Positions 9,145 through 17,849 of a stretch of DNA of 64,000 nucleotides are shown in pieces. Location of the stretch: assembly GCF_004745825.1 (NCBI RefSeq), contig NZ_SRLA01000002.1:1302001-1366000 (forward strand). The letters run 5' to 3'. A program made the position numbers and the translations under genes. Below the pieces are notes generated by a model, which was not told the DNA's origin, made no database searches, and saw only the letters and a list, made by a program, of their open reading frames with translations. This DNA is from Hymenobacter fodinae. GTDB taxonomy: Bacteria > Bacteroidota > Bacteroidia > Cytophagales > Hymenobacteraceae. The first letter of the stretch is position 1, and every line of letters starts with the position of its first letter.

Positions 9145-10248
9145 TTAATCGTTCAGCTCGTCGTACACCAAGAGCTGGTTTTGGGCAATGATTCGCTCAC
9201 CATCCTTCAGACCCGACTGCACGTAGCTCACGTCGCCTACCGTTTTGTAAATGCCCACTTCCCGGGTTTCCACGTGGTTGCGGTCCTTGAACACCATCAC
9301 GAAGTTGCGGTCCTTGTCAAACACCACGCACTTGGCGGGCACGGCTAGCATCTTGTTATTTTCAGTGTTTTCTACCTTAATTTGGGCGTACATCTCAGGC
9401 TTAAGCAGGTAGCCGGGGTTAGGCAGGCGCACGCGCACCTTCATTACCTTGCTTTCGGGATCGAGCACGTTAAATACCTTATCAATGCGACCGGTGAAGT
9501 GCTTGTCGGGGTAGGAGAGCGTAGTGACATCGGCAGCGTAGCCCTCCTTCACCTTAGCAATGTCCGACTCGAACACGTTGGCCATAATCCATACATCGTC
9601 GAGGTTGCTGACGGTGAATAAGTTGCCCACATTGTCAGCGTTAAACTGCATGTGGTCGGTCACGTTTTTTTCCGTGATAAAGCCCGAAATGGGGGCCCGT
9701 AGCGTGTAAGTACCATCGGCTGATACGCCGTACACGCCGAGCTGCTTACGGCTCTTGCCCACATTGCCCTGGGCTTTGCGCAGCTCCTGGCGGGCCAGGC
9801 TCACATCGCGCTCCGAGGCTAGGCCTGCCGCGTACTGGTCTTCTAACACCTGCAGGTTTTTGCGGGCAATGTCAAGGTCGGTGCCGGCGCTGCTGCTTTG
9901 GTTTTGCAGATCGGCTATTTCGCCGCTTTTAATCACGGCCAGCACCTGGCCCTTGGTTACGTGGTCGCCGAGCTCTACGCTGAGCTGCTCCACCACGCCC
10001 CCCACCAGCGGATATACTTTCACGGTCTTGTCGCCGTCGGTAGCAATCTGGCCCGAGAGAGTTAACTCGTTCCGCACAGGCGTAGCATGTACCGTGTCAA
10101 TCTTCAGCTCCCGCAGCATCTGGTCCGACATAGAAAAGCCAGCTTCGGCTTTCTGCGGCGCATCGGCATCTTCTGATTTTGAGCAGCCCACCAAGCCCAG
10201 GGCGAGCGGAAGGGCCAACGATGTGGCCAGGGTGGCAAAGCGAAACAT
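9145..10248 (-). CDS. RND efflux periplasmic adaptor lipoprotein (membrane fusion protein)
   Basis: The protein has 367 residues. The ATG at 10248 begins a lipoprotein signal (MFRFATLATSLALPLALGLVGC, lipobox GLVGC), so it is preferred over the upstream ATG at 10299. It shows the order expected of a CusB/CzcB-like adaptor: a first half-lipoyl strand (PLVGGVVEQL...GDHVTKGQVLAVI), an alpha-helical hairpin (about 120-190), a second half-lipoyl segment (LRAPISGFITEKNV), a beta-barrel segment (VWIMANVFESDI, RVRLPNPGYLLKPEMYA) and a membrane-proximal end. It links the pump below it to the TolC-like protein above it. It is clearly paralogous to the adaptor at 11891-12982, including the shared C-terminal ending ELND. 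Confidence 0.92.
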   Translation of the reverse strand: MFRFATLATSLALPLALGLVGCSKSEDADAPQKAEAGFSMSDQMLRELKIDTVHATPVRNELTLSGQIATDGDKTVKVYPLVGGVVEQLSVELGDHVTKGQVLAVIKSGEIADLQNQSSSAGTDLDIARKNLQVLEDQYAAGLASERDVSLARQELRKAQGNVGKSRKQLGVYGVSADGTYTLRAPISGFITEKNVTDHMQFNADNVGNLFTVSNLDDVWIMANVFESDIAKVKEGYAADVTTLSYPDKHFTGRIDKVFNVLDPESKVMKVRVRLPNPGYLLKPEMYAQIKVENTENNKMLAVPAKCVVFDKDRNFVMVFKDRNHVETREVGIYKTVGDVSYVQSGLKDGERIIAQNQLLVYDELND

Positions 10249-10301
10249 AGTGAACAAGGAGAAAATGGTAGGGGAGGAGGTTGGGAAAGTGGCGCGCATG
10301 C

Positions 10302-11585
10302 TTATTGGGCGTTGAACACCGGGCGGCCCACGGCGTAGTTGAGTTGCTCGAAGGCCCGCACGCGACTAGCCCGCAGGTTATTGAGCTGTACCAGGTTGTT
10401 TTTGTAGCTCTCGTAGAAGTCGAGGAACTCCACGATGGTGAGGTTGCGCTTGGCGTAGCTCTCATCAATGCCCTTCATCAGGCGGTCGAAGTCACTGGTT
10501 TCGCGGTCGGCGCTTTGGAAGAGCTGGTCGGTTTGGCGGGCTTGGCGCCAGGCTTCTTGCACATCGTTCTGCACAACGAGCTGCTGCTGGTTGAGCTGGG
10601 CCTTGCTAACTTCAATCTGGCTCTGGGCCGTCCGGATGTTACCCTGGTTACGGTTGAGGATGGGAATGGCAATGCCCAGGGTTACAGCGTTGTAGTTCTG
10701 GATGTAGTTGCCGGCGCGGTCGTACACGTAGCCCACGGCCAGATCGGGGGTGGCCAGGGCGCGCTGATAGCGCAGGTTCAGGGTTTGCTGTTGCACGGTG
10801 GCCTGGCGCGCCTTTAGGTCGGCGCGGTTTACTTGAGCCGAGTCGATGAGCTGTTCTTCGCTGCGTCCGGCCAGAGTCAGGGCTCTCAGGCGTTGCTCAT
10901 CGGCGGTAGCCACGTAGTAGGTGCCGCTGGAGTCGCGTATAAGGATGCGCAGGTCGGCCTGCTCCGAAGCAATATCGTTCAGCAGAGCCTGGCGCTCATT
11001 GCGCAGCTGAAACAGAAACGCCTTCAGCCGGATGACCTCTTTCAGGGCAATATTGCCCTTGTTGTACTGGCCTTGGTAGAGGTTTACGGTGCGCTGAAAG
11101 CTCGCTACCTCCTTGTCGTACACGCCCACACTCTGCTGCTTGTAGTACAGGTCGTAGTAGGTGCTGCGGAGCTGGTAGCGCAGGGTACGCAGCAGATCTT
11201 CAAAGTTGAACTGCTCGGCCAAAGCGTTCTGCTGGGCCACGCCCGTGGCGGCTTTGCGGCGGCCCGCAATGGCGAACAACTGCTGCACCTGCACAATGGA
11301 GTTACCGGTTTTGGTAACGTCCAGCACCTTGTGGGTGTGCGGGTTGTAGGTATTCTGCTCCAGCGAGATGGTGGGGTTGTCCCAGAGTTTCGCTTGCAGA
11401 ATCTGCGCTTCGGCCGCCGATACGTTGTAGCGCTGGGCCAGCAGGTTTAAGTTGTTCTGCGTGAAACGTTGTTCCGCCTCAGGTAAGGTGAGGCGCACGG
11501 TGTCGGCGCTGAGGGGAGCGGCGGCAAAGAGGCGGGTAGCGCCCAGCAGCACGAAGGCTGACAGTGCCAAAAGAAAGCGTTGCAT
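10302..11585 (-). CDS. TolC-family outer-membrane efflux protein (CzcC/CusC-like)
   Basis: The protein has 427 residues with a signal peptide (MQRFLLALSAFVLLGATRLFAA). Two long heptad-rich helical regions follow the family pattern: LTLPEAEQRFTQNNLNLLAQRYNV near the N-terminus and YQRALATPDLAVGYVYDRAGNY in the second half, as in CzcC-type proteins. It forms the outer-membrane duct of the tripartite metal pump. It is the first gene of the three-gene efflux operon, and its promoter region carries the phased ATTAGA array. The adaptor follows 53 bp downstream. Confidence 0.92.
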   Translation of the reverse strand: MQRFLLALSAFVLLGATRLFAAAPLSADTVRLTLPEAEQRFTQNNLNLLAQRYNVSAAEAQILQAKLWDNPTISLEQNTYNPHTHKVLDVTKTGNSIVQVQQLFAIAGRRKAATGVAQQNALAEQFNFEDLLRTLRYQLRSTYYDLYYKQQSVGVYDKEVASFQRTVNLYQGQYNKGNIALKEVIRLKAFLFQLRNERQALLNDIASEQADLRILIRDSSGTYYVATADEQRLRALTLAGRSEEQLIDSAQVNRADLKARQATVQQQTLNLRYQRALATPDLAVGYVYDRAGNYIQNYNAVTLGIAIPILNRNQGNIRTAQSQIEVSKAQLNQQQLVVQNDVQEAWRQARQTDQLFQSADRETSDFDRLMKGIDESYAKRNLTIVEFLDFYESYKNNLVQLNNLRASRVRAFEQLNYAVGRPVFNAQ

Positions 11586-11890
11586 ATCCTGTTTTCGATG
11601 TAGGGATATGCAAGTGTACTGTGGCCATATTAGGCCCGAATTAGAGGTATATTAGAAACTGATTAGAACCTGAAAATATTTTCAAAAAGCCCATTTTTGC
11701 ATCAAAAACGAAGCTTTTGTTCTCAAAATATGCGTCGGAAGTTCCGCTTCCTAAGCCTGGTAGCTGCAACTCCCGCTCTGAGGTGGACATGGCCAGGCGC
11801 ATCCACTGGCAGGATAGTGGAACAGCGTTTGGCTCGTAAGCTCCAAGTGGGCAGGTGCCCTTGATGGAATCAGCCCCAGGGGTAGGTAGC
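11586..11890. other. Intergenic region holding the efflux operon promoter
   Basis: This 305-bp stretch lies between the efflux operon and the stand-alone adaptor gene. The promoter-proximal part (11611-11667) holds the phased ATTAGA array and a TAnnCTTG element. The remaining 220 bp show no recognisable gene; an 85-codon ORF at 11641-11898 is rejected because it overlaps the array and has no family resemblance. Confidence 0.6.
11611..11667 (-). promoter_or_regulatory. Predicted response-regulator operator and promoter of the efflux operon
   Basis: Four hexamers (ATTAGG at 11629, then ATTAGA at 11640, 11651 and 11662) recur exactly every 11 bp. Read on the minus strand, the array is followed after 10 bp by TACACTTG (11618-11611), close to the Bacteroidota -7 consensus TAnnTTTG. 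The array lies 44-82 bp before the TolC start codon. Direct repeats with one-helical-turn spacing are the usual binding pattern of OmpR/PhoB-type regulators, and such a regulator lies about 3 kb away. Confidence 0.75.
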
Positions 11891-12982
11891 CTAGTCATTG
11901 AGCTCCTTGTATAAGAGCAGCGGATTGCTAGTAATAACTTGCTCGCCGGGTGCTAGGCCACTGCTCAAGTAGCTGACGCCCCCGGCTGCATGCTGCACTG
12001 CCACCGGACGGGTTTCTACTTGGCGGTTTTTTTGCAGCACTAGGGCATAGTGTTGGCCGTTGGCAAACACCAAGCTGGTAGAAGGCACGGCAGGTAATTG
12101 CTCCGAGGTAGTATGCTGCAATCGCAGGCGGGCGTACATCCCAGGTTTCAGCCGGTGGTCGGGGTTGGGCAGCCGCACCCGAATCTTCAGGGTTTTTCTC
12201 TCGGGGTTCAGCAGGTTAAATACCCGGTCTACGTTGCCCGCAAACACGGTATCGGGGTAGCTGAGCGTGCGCACTTGCACGGCTAGGCCAGTGCGCACCT
12301 TCTCAATATCTGACTGGAACACATCGGCCAGCACCCATACGTCGCTGAGGTCGGCTAGGGTGAACAGGCTACCAATTTGCTCTGGCGAAAACTGCATACC
12401 CGTCGTCGCTTTCTTCTCCGTGATAATTCCCGCCTGCGGGGCCCGCACCATATACCGGCCGCCGGCAGAGCCATATACCTCGGTCTGACGGCGCATGCGT
12501 GTAAGCTCATCTTGCGCTTTGCGTAGGGAGGCGCGGGCCAGGGCCAGCTCCTGCGCAGAGGCTAGGCCATCTTCGTGCATAGCTTTGGCTGCCGACAGCC
12601 GTTGCCGGGCAGTAGTCAGGTTCACTTCAGCTTCCGTCCGCTGCTGTTCTAGCTCGGCCATGTGGGTGCTGCGGATAACGGCCAACACTTGGCCGCGCGT
12701 TACCCGGTCGCCGAGGGATACCGGCACTTGCTCAATCACGCCGCTCACTAGCGGAAATACCTCCGTTGTGCGGTCGACATTGGGTTCTACCCGTCCTTCG
12801 AGGTGCAAATCAAACCGCACGGGGGTTAGTTGTACGCTGTCGGTGGTAGCCCGGGCAAGAGCGGCCGTTAGCGCAGGTGTGGTTTCCGCTGGCGTAGCGT
12901 CTGTATCTTCCTCAGAGCAGCTGCTAATGCCCAGGCCCAAGAAAAGTAGAAGAAAGGGAGTGAGGCGAACGGAGTGGATCAT
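11891..12982 (-). CDS. Stand-alone RND adaptor lipoprotein, paralogue of the operon adaptor
   Basis: The protein has 363 residues with a lipoprotein signal (MIHSVRLTPFLLLFLGLGISSC). It aligns along its whole length with the adaptor at 9145-10248: shared blocks include PLVSGVIEQ, RGQVLAVI, YMVRAPQAGIITEK, VWVLADVFQSDIEKV, RVRLPNPDHRLKPGMYA and the C-terminal KELND. It has its own promoter with the same phased ATTAGA array and no pump or TolC gene directly behind it. It might provide an alternative or heterotypic adaptor for the neighbouring pump, or be a duplicate in the course of diverging. Nothing in the sequence suggests inactivation. Confidence 0.88.
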   Translation of the reverse strand: MIHSVRLTPFLLLFLGLGISSCSEEDTDATPAETTPALTAALARATTDSVQLTPVRFDLHLEGRVEPNVDRTTEVFPLVSGVIEQVPVSLGDRVTRGQVLAVIRSTHMAELEQQRTEAEVNLTTARQRLSAAKAMHEDGLASAQELALARASLRKAQDELTRMRRQTEVYGSAGGRYMVRAPQAGIITEKKATTGMQFSPEQIGSLFTLADLSDVWVLADVFQSDIEKVRTGLAVQVRTLSYPDTVFAGNVDRVFNLLNPERKTLKIRVRLPNPDHRLKPGMYARLRLQHTTSEQLPAVPSTSLVFANGQHYALVLQKNRQVETRPVAVQHAAGGVSYLSSGLAPGEQVITSNPLLLYKELND

Positions 12983-13004
12983 AAGACGTAGGAAATGAAT
13001 CCTG

Positions 13005-13061
13005 CAAGCTTACGGTCCGGATATTAGAGCCCAGTTAGAAGTAGATTAGAAACCGATTAGA
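13005..13061 (-). promoter_or_regulatory. Predicted response-regulator operator and promoter of the stand-alone adaptor
   Basis: Four hexamers (ATTAGA at 13023, GTTAGA at 13034, ATTAGA at 13045 and 13056) recur exactly every 11 bp. On the minus strand TAAGCTTG (13012-13005) follows after 10 bp. Period, copy number and spacing to the -7-like element are identical to those before the TolC-led operon, although the surrounding bases differ. The array lies 41-79 bp before the adaptor start codon. Confidence 0.75.
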
Positions 13062-13157
13062 AAGGCTTAAAAACGGGTATAGACTTACATTTTGGGTGTA
13101 CAAGCAGGCTTGCGCAGATGCTATGTATGTTCGGTAAAGGCTGATTTACACCGCTCG

Positions 13158-14534
13158 CTAGGCCAGTCTTTCACTGCTAAAAAACGTTACTTCAGCCACG
13201 GTCCCCTGGCCTAGCTGCGATGAAATATGCAGGGTGCCGCCGTGCAGCTCCAGAATCCGGCGAGCAAGGGGCAGGCCTACGCCATGGCCGATTACATTGC
13301 GGGCATTGTCGGCGCGGTAGAAGGGTTGGAAAATCTGGGGTAGCTCTTTCTCCCCGATGCCAATGCCGTGGTCTTGAATGCGCAAGTAGCTGTGGCCTTG
13401 CCGGTAGGCAAACTCCACGAGCACAGGCGCCTCCGGACCCGAGTACTTGAGGGCATTATCAAACAGATTGGTCAGGGCGCGGCTTAACAGTTGGCGGTTA
13501 CCATGAACTTCGAGGTGGCTCGGGTCCTCGGGTAGGTCAAGCAGATTGATTTGCAGACGACGGCGCTGGTCGGGGGCTACTGCTTCGCGGGCTTCCCAAA
13601 GTAGCTCATCCAGCCGGATAACCTCACCGGTTGAGCTGGCTGTATTGGCTTGCGTTAGCTCTAGTAGGTTGTTGATAAGGGATTTAAGCTGTTGCAGCTC
13701 GTGCAGCACAGAGGCCAGCCCTTCCTGGTAGGTGGTAGCATCCCGTTGCCGACCCAGCAGCACCTGAATCTCCCCAATAGTGGCTGTGAGCGGGGTGCGA
13801 AGTTCGTGAGAAGCGTTGCTAACGAAAGTGCGCTGGTTTTCAAACCCTTCTTCCAGGCGCTCCAGCATGCGGTTGAAGGTGCGCGCCAACCGGGTCAGCT
13901 CATCCTGCTCATGGCTGATTTTCTCATCTACGCGCAGGTGTAGGTCCTGTGCCGTGATGCGGTCTACCTGGTCATTAACGGCGGCAATGGGGGCCAAGGC
14001 CCGACCGGCAAACACCCGCCCAGCCACGTAAATCACCACCAGGCTCAGCACAAAAATGCTGAACAGAATGGTGGCAAGGTACTCGAGCCGCGCTGCGCCG
14101 GACCGGTTTACGGCGGCAGCTACAATGATGTATTGCCCTTGGTTATCATTATAGAAGAGGCCTACCGCTTGGCGCGGGCCTAAGTCGAAATACACTTCTT
14201 TCTCAACCAGAATGCGCGCCAGAATATTCTCCGGAATCTTAATGCGGTTGTCTGCTTCAATGAAGCGCGGTTCCAGCTTCGAGTTATAGATCTGCAGCAC
14301 CTCTCCGGTGAGCGTACGTAGGTAACGGTGCTGAAAAGCCCGGAAGGCATCAGCCCGTAGCTCATCTTGCTCCAGAAACACGTAGCCCGTCACCTCGGCT
14401 CGGTCGCGCAGGCGCTGATGAAACTCCTCATGAGTATAGTCGGCCTGTAAAATATACACCACCGACATCGCAGCCAGCAGAATAAAGGCCACAATCCCAA
14501 GGAAAAGCCACGTCAGGCGGTTACGGATAGTCAT
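13158..14534 (-). CDS. Membrane sensor histidine kinase
   Basis: The protein has 458 residues. A transmembrane segment at about 10-30 and a second at about 152-175 enclose a periplasmic sensor region of about 120 residues. A HAMP-like linker follows (about 176-235), then the phosphoacceptor motif NASHELRTPLT with H243, and an ATPase domain with LFDNALKYS (N box), DHGIGIG (G1) and HGVGLPLARRI (G2). The topology matches CusS-like metal sensors, though the ligand cannot be read from sequence. It follows the response regulator gene by about 150 bp and precedes the adaptor gene, all on the same strand. Confidence 0.92.
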   Translation of the reverse strand: MTIRNRLTWLFLGIVAFILLAAMSVVYILQADYTHEEFHQRLRDRAEVTGYVFLEQDELRADAFRAFQHRYLRTLTGEVLQIYNSKLEPRFIEADNRIKIPENILARILVEKEVYFDLGPRQAVGLFYNDNQGQYIIVAAAVNRSGAARLEYLATILFSIFVLSLVVIYVAGRVFAGRALAPIAAVNDQVDRITAQDLHLRVDEKISHEQDELTRLARTFNRMLERLEEGFENQRTFVSNASHELRTPLTATIGEIQVLLGRQRDATTYQEGLASVLHELQQLKSLINNLLELTQANTASSTGEVIRLDELLWEAREAVAPDQRRRLQINLLDLPEDPSHLEVHGNRQLLSRALTNLFDNALKYSGPEAPVLVEFAYRQGHSYLRIQDHGIGIGEKELPQIFQPFYRADNARNVIGHGVGLPLARRILELHGGTLHISSQLGQGTVAEVTFFSSERLA

Positions 14535-14683
14535 GCAGGATAAATGGCTGACAAGCTGAAAATTGGGGAGGGAAGGGAGGCAGGCCTAATAAACACGTTG
14601 TCTAGCGTGAAACGAAGAGGGGGACTATGCGTGAACGAGTGGCCTAGTATGAGACAAAGTGCATCACCTCCTCACCGAGCTTT

Positions 14684-15358
14684 CTACTCACTTCTTAGCA
14701 CATAGCCCATGCCTACCACCGTGTGCAACAGCTTCTGCGAGTAGCCTTTATCTACTTTATTACGCAGGTAGTTCACGTACACATCTACTACGTTCGAGCC
14801 GGCATCAAACGACTCTTCCCACACATCACTGGCAATTTCGGCGCGGCTCAGCACCCGGCCGGGATGGCGCATAAACAACTCCAACAACCCAAATTCGCGG
14901 GCCGTGAGCTTGATCTGGTGCCCGTCGCGGCTGACGGTTTTAGCGGCCGTATCCAGCGTGAGGTCTGCAAACGTAATGAGGGAGCTTTTTACCTGCTGGC
15001 CCCGGCGACGGGTTAGGGCACGTACCCGCGCCACCAGTTCCGGAAAATCAAAGGGCTTCACCAGGTAGTCGTCGGCACCACCCCCGAAGCCATGCAGCTT
15101 ATCTTGGGTAGTACCCAGAGCCGTTAGCATGAGCACAGGCGTTTGCTGATCCTGTTTCCGTAAGTTTTCCAGCACTTCTAGGCCACTATGGTAGGGGAGG
15201 ATGACGTCGAGAATGATCAGCTCGTAAGAATGAGCCAGTGCCAGCTGCAGCCCAAAGCGCCCATCGTAGGCCACTTCTACCTCAAAGCCCTCTTCCTCTA
15301 GGCCGCGCTTGATAAACGCCGAAACCTTGGGCTCATCCTCAACGAGCAGAATTTTCAT
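14684..15358 (-). CDS. OmpR-family response regulator
   Basis: The protein has 224 residues: a receiver domain (acidic pocket VEDE, phosphoacceptor D51 in LIILDVILPYHSG, conserved K101 in LVKPFDFPEL) followed by a winged-helix DNA-binding domain (LTAREFGLLELFMRHPGRVLSR ... VDVYVNYLRNKVDK ... VGMGYVL). This architecture binds tandem direct repeats about 11 bp apart, which is exactly what precedes the two downstream efflux promoters. It is the likely regulator of both, responding to the kinase encoded next. Confidence 0.94.
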   Translation of the reverse strand: MKILLVEDEPKVSAFIKRGLEEEGFEVEVAYDGRFGLQLALAHSYELIILDVILPYHSGLEVLENLRKQDQQTPVLMLTALGTTQDKLHGFGGGADDYLVKPFDFPELVARVRALTRRRGQQVKSSLITFADLTLDTAAKTVSRDGHQIKLTAREFGLLELFMRHPGRVLSRAEIASDVWEESFDAGSNVVDVYVNYLRNKVDKGYSQKLLHTVVGMGYVLRSE

Positions 15359-15490
15359 AGGGGAGTACCGGCAAAGAAATGTTGCCCTCGAATGGCAAAT
15401 AATATTCGAGGCGAAAAAATATTGTGAAAACTGGCGCCTTGGAGTGAGTGGTTACTATTCTGTTACCGATCTGCACGGCCTCCTGGTTTG

Positions 15491-15829
15491 TTAATCGTCT
15501 TCGTAATCAAGGCCCAGACACTGATTTAGGGCTTGTTGCAGCTCACTGGCGGCGTGCATCTGCCCTGCACGGCGGGCTACAGATAGGCCTAGCCGGTAAA
15601 CTTTTTCAGCTTCGTCGGGCTTGTGTAAGTACTCCAGCATCTTGCCGGCGTGGTAGTAAGTGCCCACGTAGTCCGGATGCTCGGCAAGCAGCTTATTGTA
15701 GTACTCCATGGCCCTTTCTGGCTCTATTTCGCGGTATTCCGTGGCAATGGCGTAGATGGTAAAGGGGTCATTTGGGTCGTCTTCGTAGAAGGCGAGCAGT
15801 TGCTGTAAGCGGCTTGGCGTGGTTTCCAT
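15491..15829 (-). CDS. Small tetratricopeptide-repeat protein
   Basis: This 112-residue, probably cytoplasmic protein has no signal peptide. It consists of about three TPR-like helix pairs: PFTIYAIATEYREIEPERAMEYYNKLLAEHP, DYVGTYYHAGKMLEYLHKPDEAEKVYRLGLSVA, and a C-terminal capping helix that contains AASELQQALNQCLG. TPR proteins serve as protein-interaction scaffolds, so no enzymatic role is implied. It diverges from etfB and precedes the response regulator by 132 bp on the same strand. Confidence 0.75.
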   Translation of the reverse strand: METTPSRLQQLLAFYEDDPNDPFTIYAIATEYREIEPERAMEYYNKLLAEHPDYVGTYYHAGKMLEYLHKPDEAEKVYRLGLSVARRAGQMHAASELQQALNQCLGLDYEDD

Positions 15830-15905
15830 CAGGTAGTATTTTCAGTATCTTCGCCCCAAATTTGGGACTTTCCCCTAGTTTCTCCTCCACCACAAGCAGC
15901 CGTAG

Positions 15906-16646
15906 ATGAAGTTTCTCGTTTGCATCAGCAACGTGCCCGACACGACCACTAAAATTGCCTTCACGCCCGATAATAAGGAGTTTAACAAGGCCGGCGTGCA
16001 ATTCGTTATTAATCCATGGGATGAGTATGCCCTCACTCGCGCTATTGAGCTGAAGGAAGCTCAGGGCGGCGGTACCGTTACGGTTTTGAACGTAGGCGAG
16101 GCTGATACAGAACCTAATATTCGTAAAGCGTTGGCCATTGGGGCCGACGATGCCATCCGCGTAAATGCCTTCCCTAAAGACGCTTTCTTCGTAGCGCAGC
16201 AGATTGCCAGCATCGCCAAAGATGGTGGTTACGACGTGATTCTGATGGGCAAGGAGAGCATTGACTATAATGGCTTCCAGGTGCACGGCATGGTAGGCGA
16301 GCTGCTCGGCATCCCAACGGTGGCTCCTGCCATGAAGCTCGATATGAGCGGCAACACCGCCACGTTGGAGCGTGAGATTGAAGGTGGCAAAGAAATCGTG
16401 GAAGTAAACACTCCCTTCGTGGCCTCCTGCCAGCAGCCCATGTGTGAGCCCCGCATCCCCAACATGCGCGGCATCATGACGGCTCGCACCAAGCCCCTGA
16501 AAGTTGTGGAGCCCGTAGGCGACGCGCCGCGCACCGAAGTGGCCGTTTACGCGTTGCCTCCTAAGAAGGAAGGTGTGAAGCTCATCCCCGCCGAAAATGC
16601 TGGCGAGCTAATTAAGCTCCTGCGCAACGAGGCCAAGGTTATCTAA
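15906..16646 (+). CDS. etfB: Electron transfer flavoprotein beta subunit
   Basis: The 246-residue protein begins MKFLVCISNVPDTT, the usual N-terminus of EtfB. It contains NPWDEYALTRAIELKE, GADDAIRV, DVILMGKESID and the C-terminal signature VPEPR-like segment MCEPRIPNMRGIMTARTKPL. With EtfA it forms the soluble FAD/AMP-binding electron carrier that takes electrons from acyl-CoA dehydrogenases and passes them to the membrane quinone pool. A near-consensus promoter element TATCTTCG lies at 15846-15853. etfA follows after a structured 102-bp spacer. Confidence 0.95.
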   Translation: MKFLVCISNVPDTTTKIAFTPDNKEFNKAGVQFVINPWDEYALTRAIELKEAQGGGTVTVLNVGEADTEPNIRKALAIGADDAIRVNAFPKDAFFVAQQIASIAKDGGYDVILMGKESIDYNGFQVHGMVGELLGIPTVAPAMKLDMSGNTATLEREIEGGKEIVEVNTPFVASCQQPMCEPRIPNMRGIMTARTKPLKVVEPVGDAPRTEVAVYALPPKKEGVKLIPAENAGELIKLLRNEAKVI

Positions 16647-16723
16647 TTGGTTTTTGGTTGTTGGCTGGTTGTGTTTGGTCTTGCCAAACCAGCTGCCAGC
16701 GCCTCCTGAACTCCAAAAACCAA
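16647..16723. repeat. Interrupted inverted repeat in the etfB-etfA spacer
   Basis: An 11-bp arm directly after the etfB stop (16647-16657) pairs perfectly with 16713-16723. Inside, GTTTGG (16673-16678) pairs with CCAAAC (16684-16689). The left side is rich in GGTTG and the right in CAACC. It may fold in the mRNA between the two subunits; no T run follows. Confidence 0.6.
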
Positions 16724-16748
16724 GAACCAAAAACAAACAACCAGAAAA

Positions 16749-17726
16749 ATGTCTGTACTAGTAGTAGTTGAATGTGATGGCGGCGAGGTAAAGAAGTCCT
16801 CGCTGGAAGTAGCTTCGTATGGCAGCCAGGTAGCGCAGATGCTTGGCACCACGGCTACCGCCGTGGCCGTAGGCGAAGCTACCGAAGCCAATTTGGCCCA
16901 GCTGGGCGAACAAGGCATCACGAAGGTGCTGTATGATGCAGAGCCCCGCCTCAAGGACTTCGTGAACGGCGCTTACACTAAGCTGATTGCGGCCGCCGCG
17001 CAGCAGGAAGATGCTAAAGTTATTGTACTAGCTAACTCCAACATTGGCGCTGCCGTAGGCTCGCGTCTGTCTGTGCGTTTGCAGGCTAGCTTGGTTACCA
17101 ACGTAATCGAGCTGCCCAAAAATGAGGGTGGCCAGTTCACGGTGAAGCGCGGTGCCTTCTCGGGCAAAGCGCTGGCCGATGTGGTGCTGAGCAGCGACCG
17201 GAAGATTCTGGCCGTGAAGAAAAACTCCATTGAGGCGCTGCACGAAGCCGGCAAAACCGCTCAGGTGGAGTCGTTCTCGGCTCAGCTGACGGATGCTGAC
17301 TTCGCTGATGCTCCCAAGCAGGTAATCATGCAGGAGCAGACCGGCGGCGTATTGCTGCCCGAAGCCGATAAAGTAGTATCGGGTGGCCGTGGCATGAAAG
17401 GTCCGGAGAACTGGAACCTCATCGAAGACCTGGCCAAAGCTCTGGGTGCGGCTACTGCATGTTCAAAGCCAGTGTCAGATGTGGATTGGCGCCCTCACCA
17501 CGAGCACGTAGGCCAGACCGGCATTACCGTGTCGCCGAACCTGTACATTGCTTGCGGTATCTCGGGTGCTATTCAGCACTTGGCCGGCGTAAACTCGTCG
17601 AAGGTTATCGTGGTAATCAACAAAGATCCGGAGGCTCCTTTCTTTAAAGCTGCCGATTATGGCATCGTAGGCGACGTATTTGACGTATTGCCCAAACTAA
17701 CCCAGGCCGTTAAGGAACTGGGCTAG
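16749..17726 (+). CDS. etfA: Electron transfer flavoprotein alpha subunit
   Basis: The 325-residue protein contains a variable N-terminal domain (SVLVVVECDGGEVKKSSLEV) and the conserved C-terminal FAD-binding domain: SGGRGMKGPENW, GQTGITVSPNLYIACGISGAIQHLAG, and VIVVINKDPEAPFFKAADYGIVGD. These residues hold FAD at the alpha/beta interface. It pairs with the upstream etfB. The downstream bifunctional-nuclease-family gene starts 123 bp later on the same strand. Confidence 0.96.
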   Translation: MSVLVVVECDGGEVKKSSLEVASYGSQVAQMLGTTATAVAVGEATEANLAQLGEQGITKVLYDAEPRLKDFVNGAYTKLIAAAAQQEDAKVIVLANSNIGAAVGSRLSVRLQASLVTNVIELPKNEGGQFTVKRGAFSGKALADVVLSSDRKILAVKKNSIEALHEAGKTAQVESFSAQLTDADFADAPKQVIMQEQTGGVLLPEADKVVSGGRGMKGPENWNLIEDLAKALGAATACSKPVSDVDWRPHHEHVGQTGITVSPNLYIACGISGAIQHLAGVNSSKVIVVINKDPEAPFFKAADYGIVGDVFDVLPKLTQAVKELG

Positions 17727-17849
17727 GCCACGCTGGCAGCGCGAAAAGTCTATTAATTCGCGAAAAACTCGCTTTTTCGTCAATTGCTTAGCACTTTCGT
17801 ATAGTCAGTACGGTAAGGTCTAATACTTCAGAAATCAGTACGTTCCCTG

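Noticed and set aside
11641..11898. 85-codon minus-strand ORF between the efflux operon and the stand-alone adaptor
   Set aside because: It overlaps the phased operator array and the adaptor stop codon, has no family resemblance and no signal or domain.
15768..16286. 172-codon minus-strand ORF opposite etfB
   Set aside because: Shadow of etfB, also overlapping the TPR gene; no recognisable domain.
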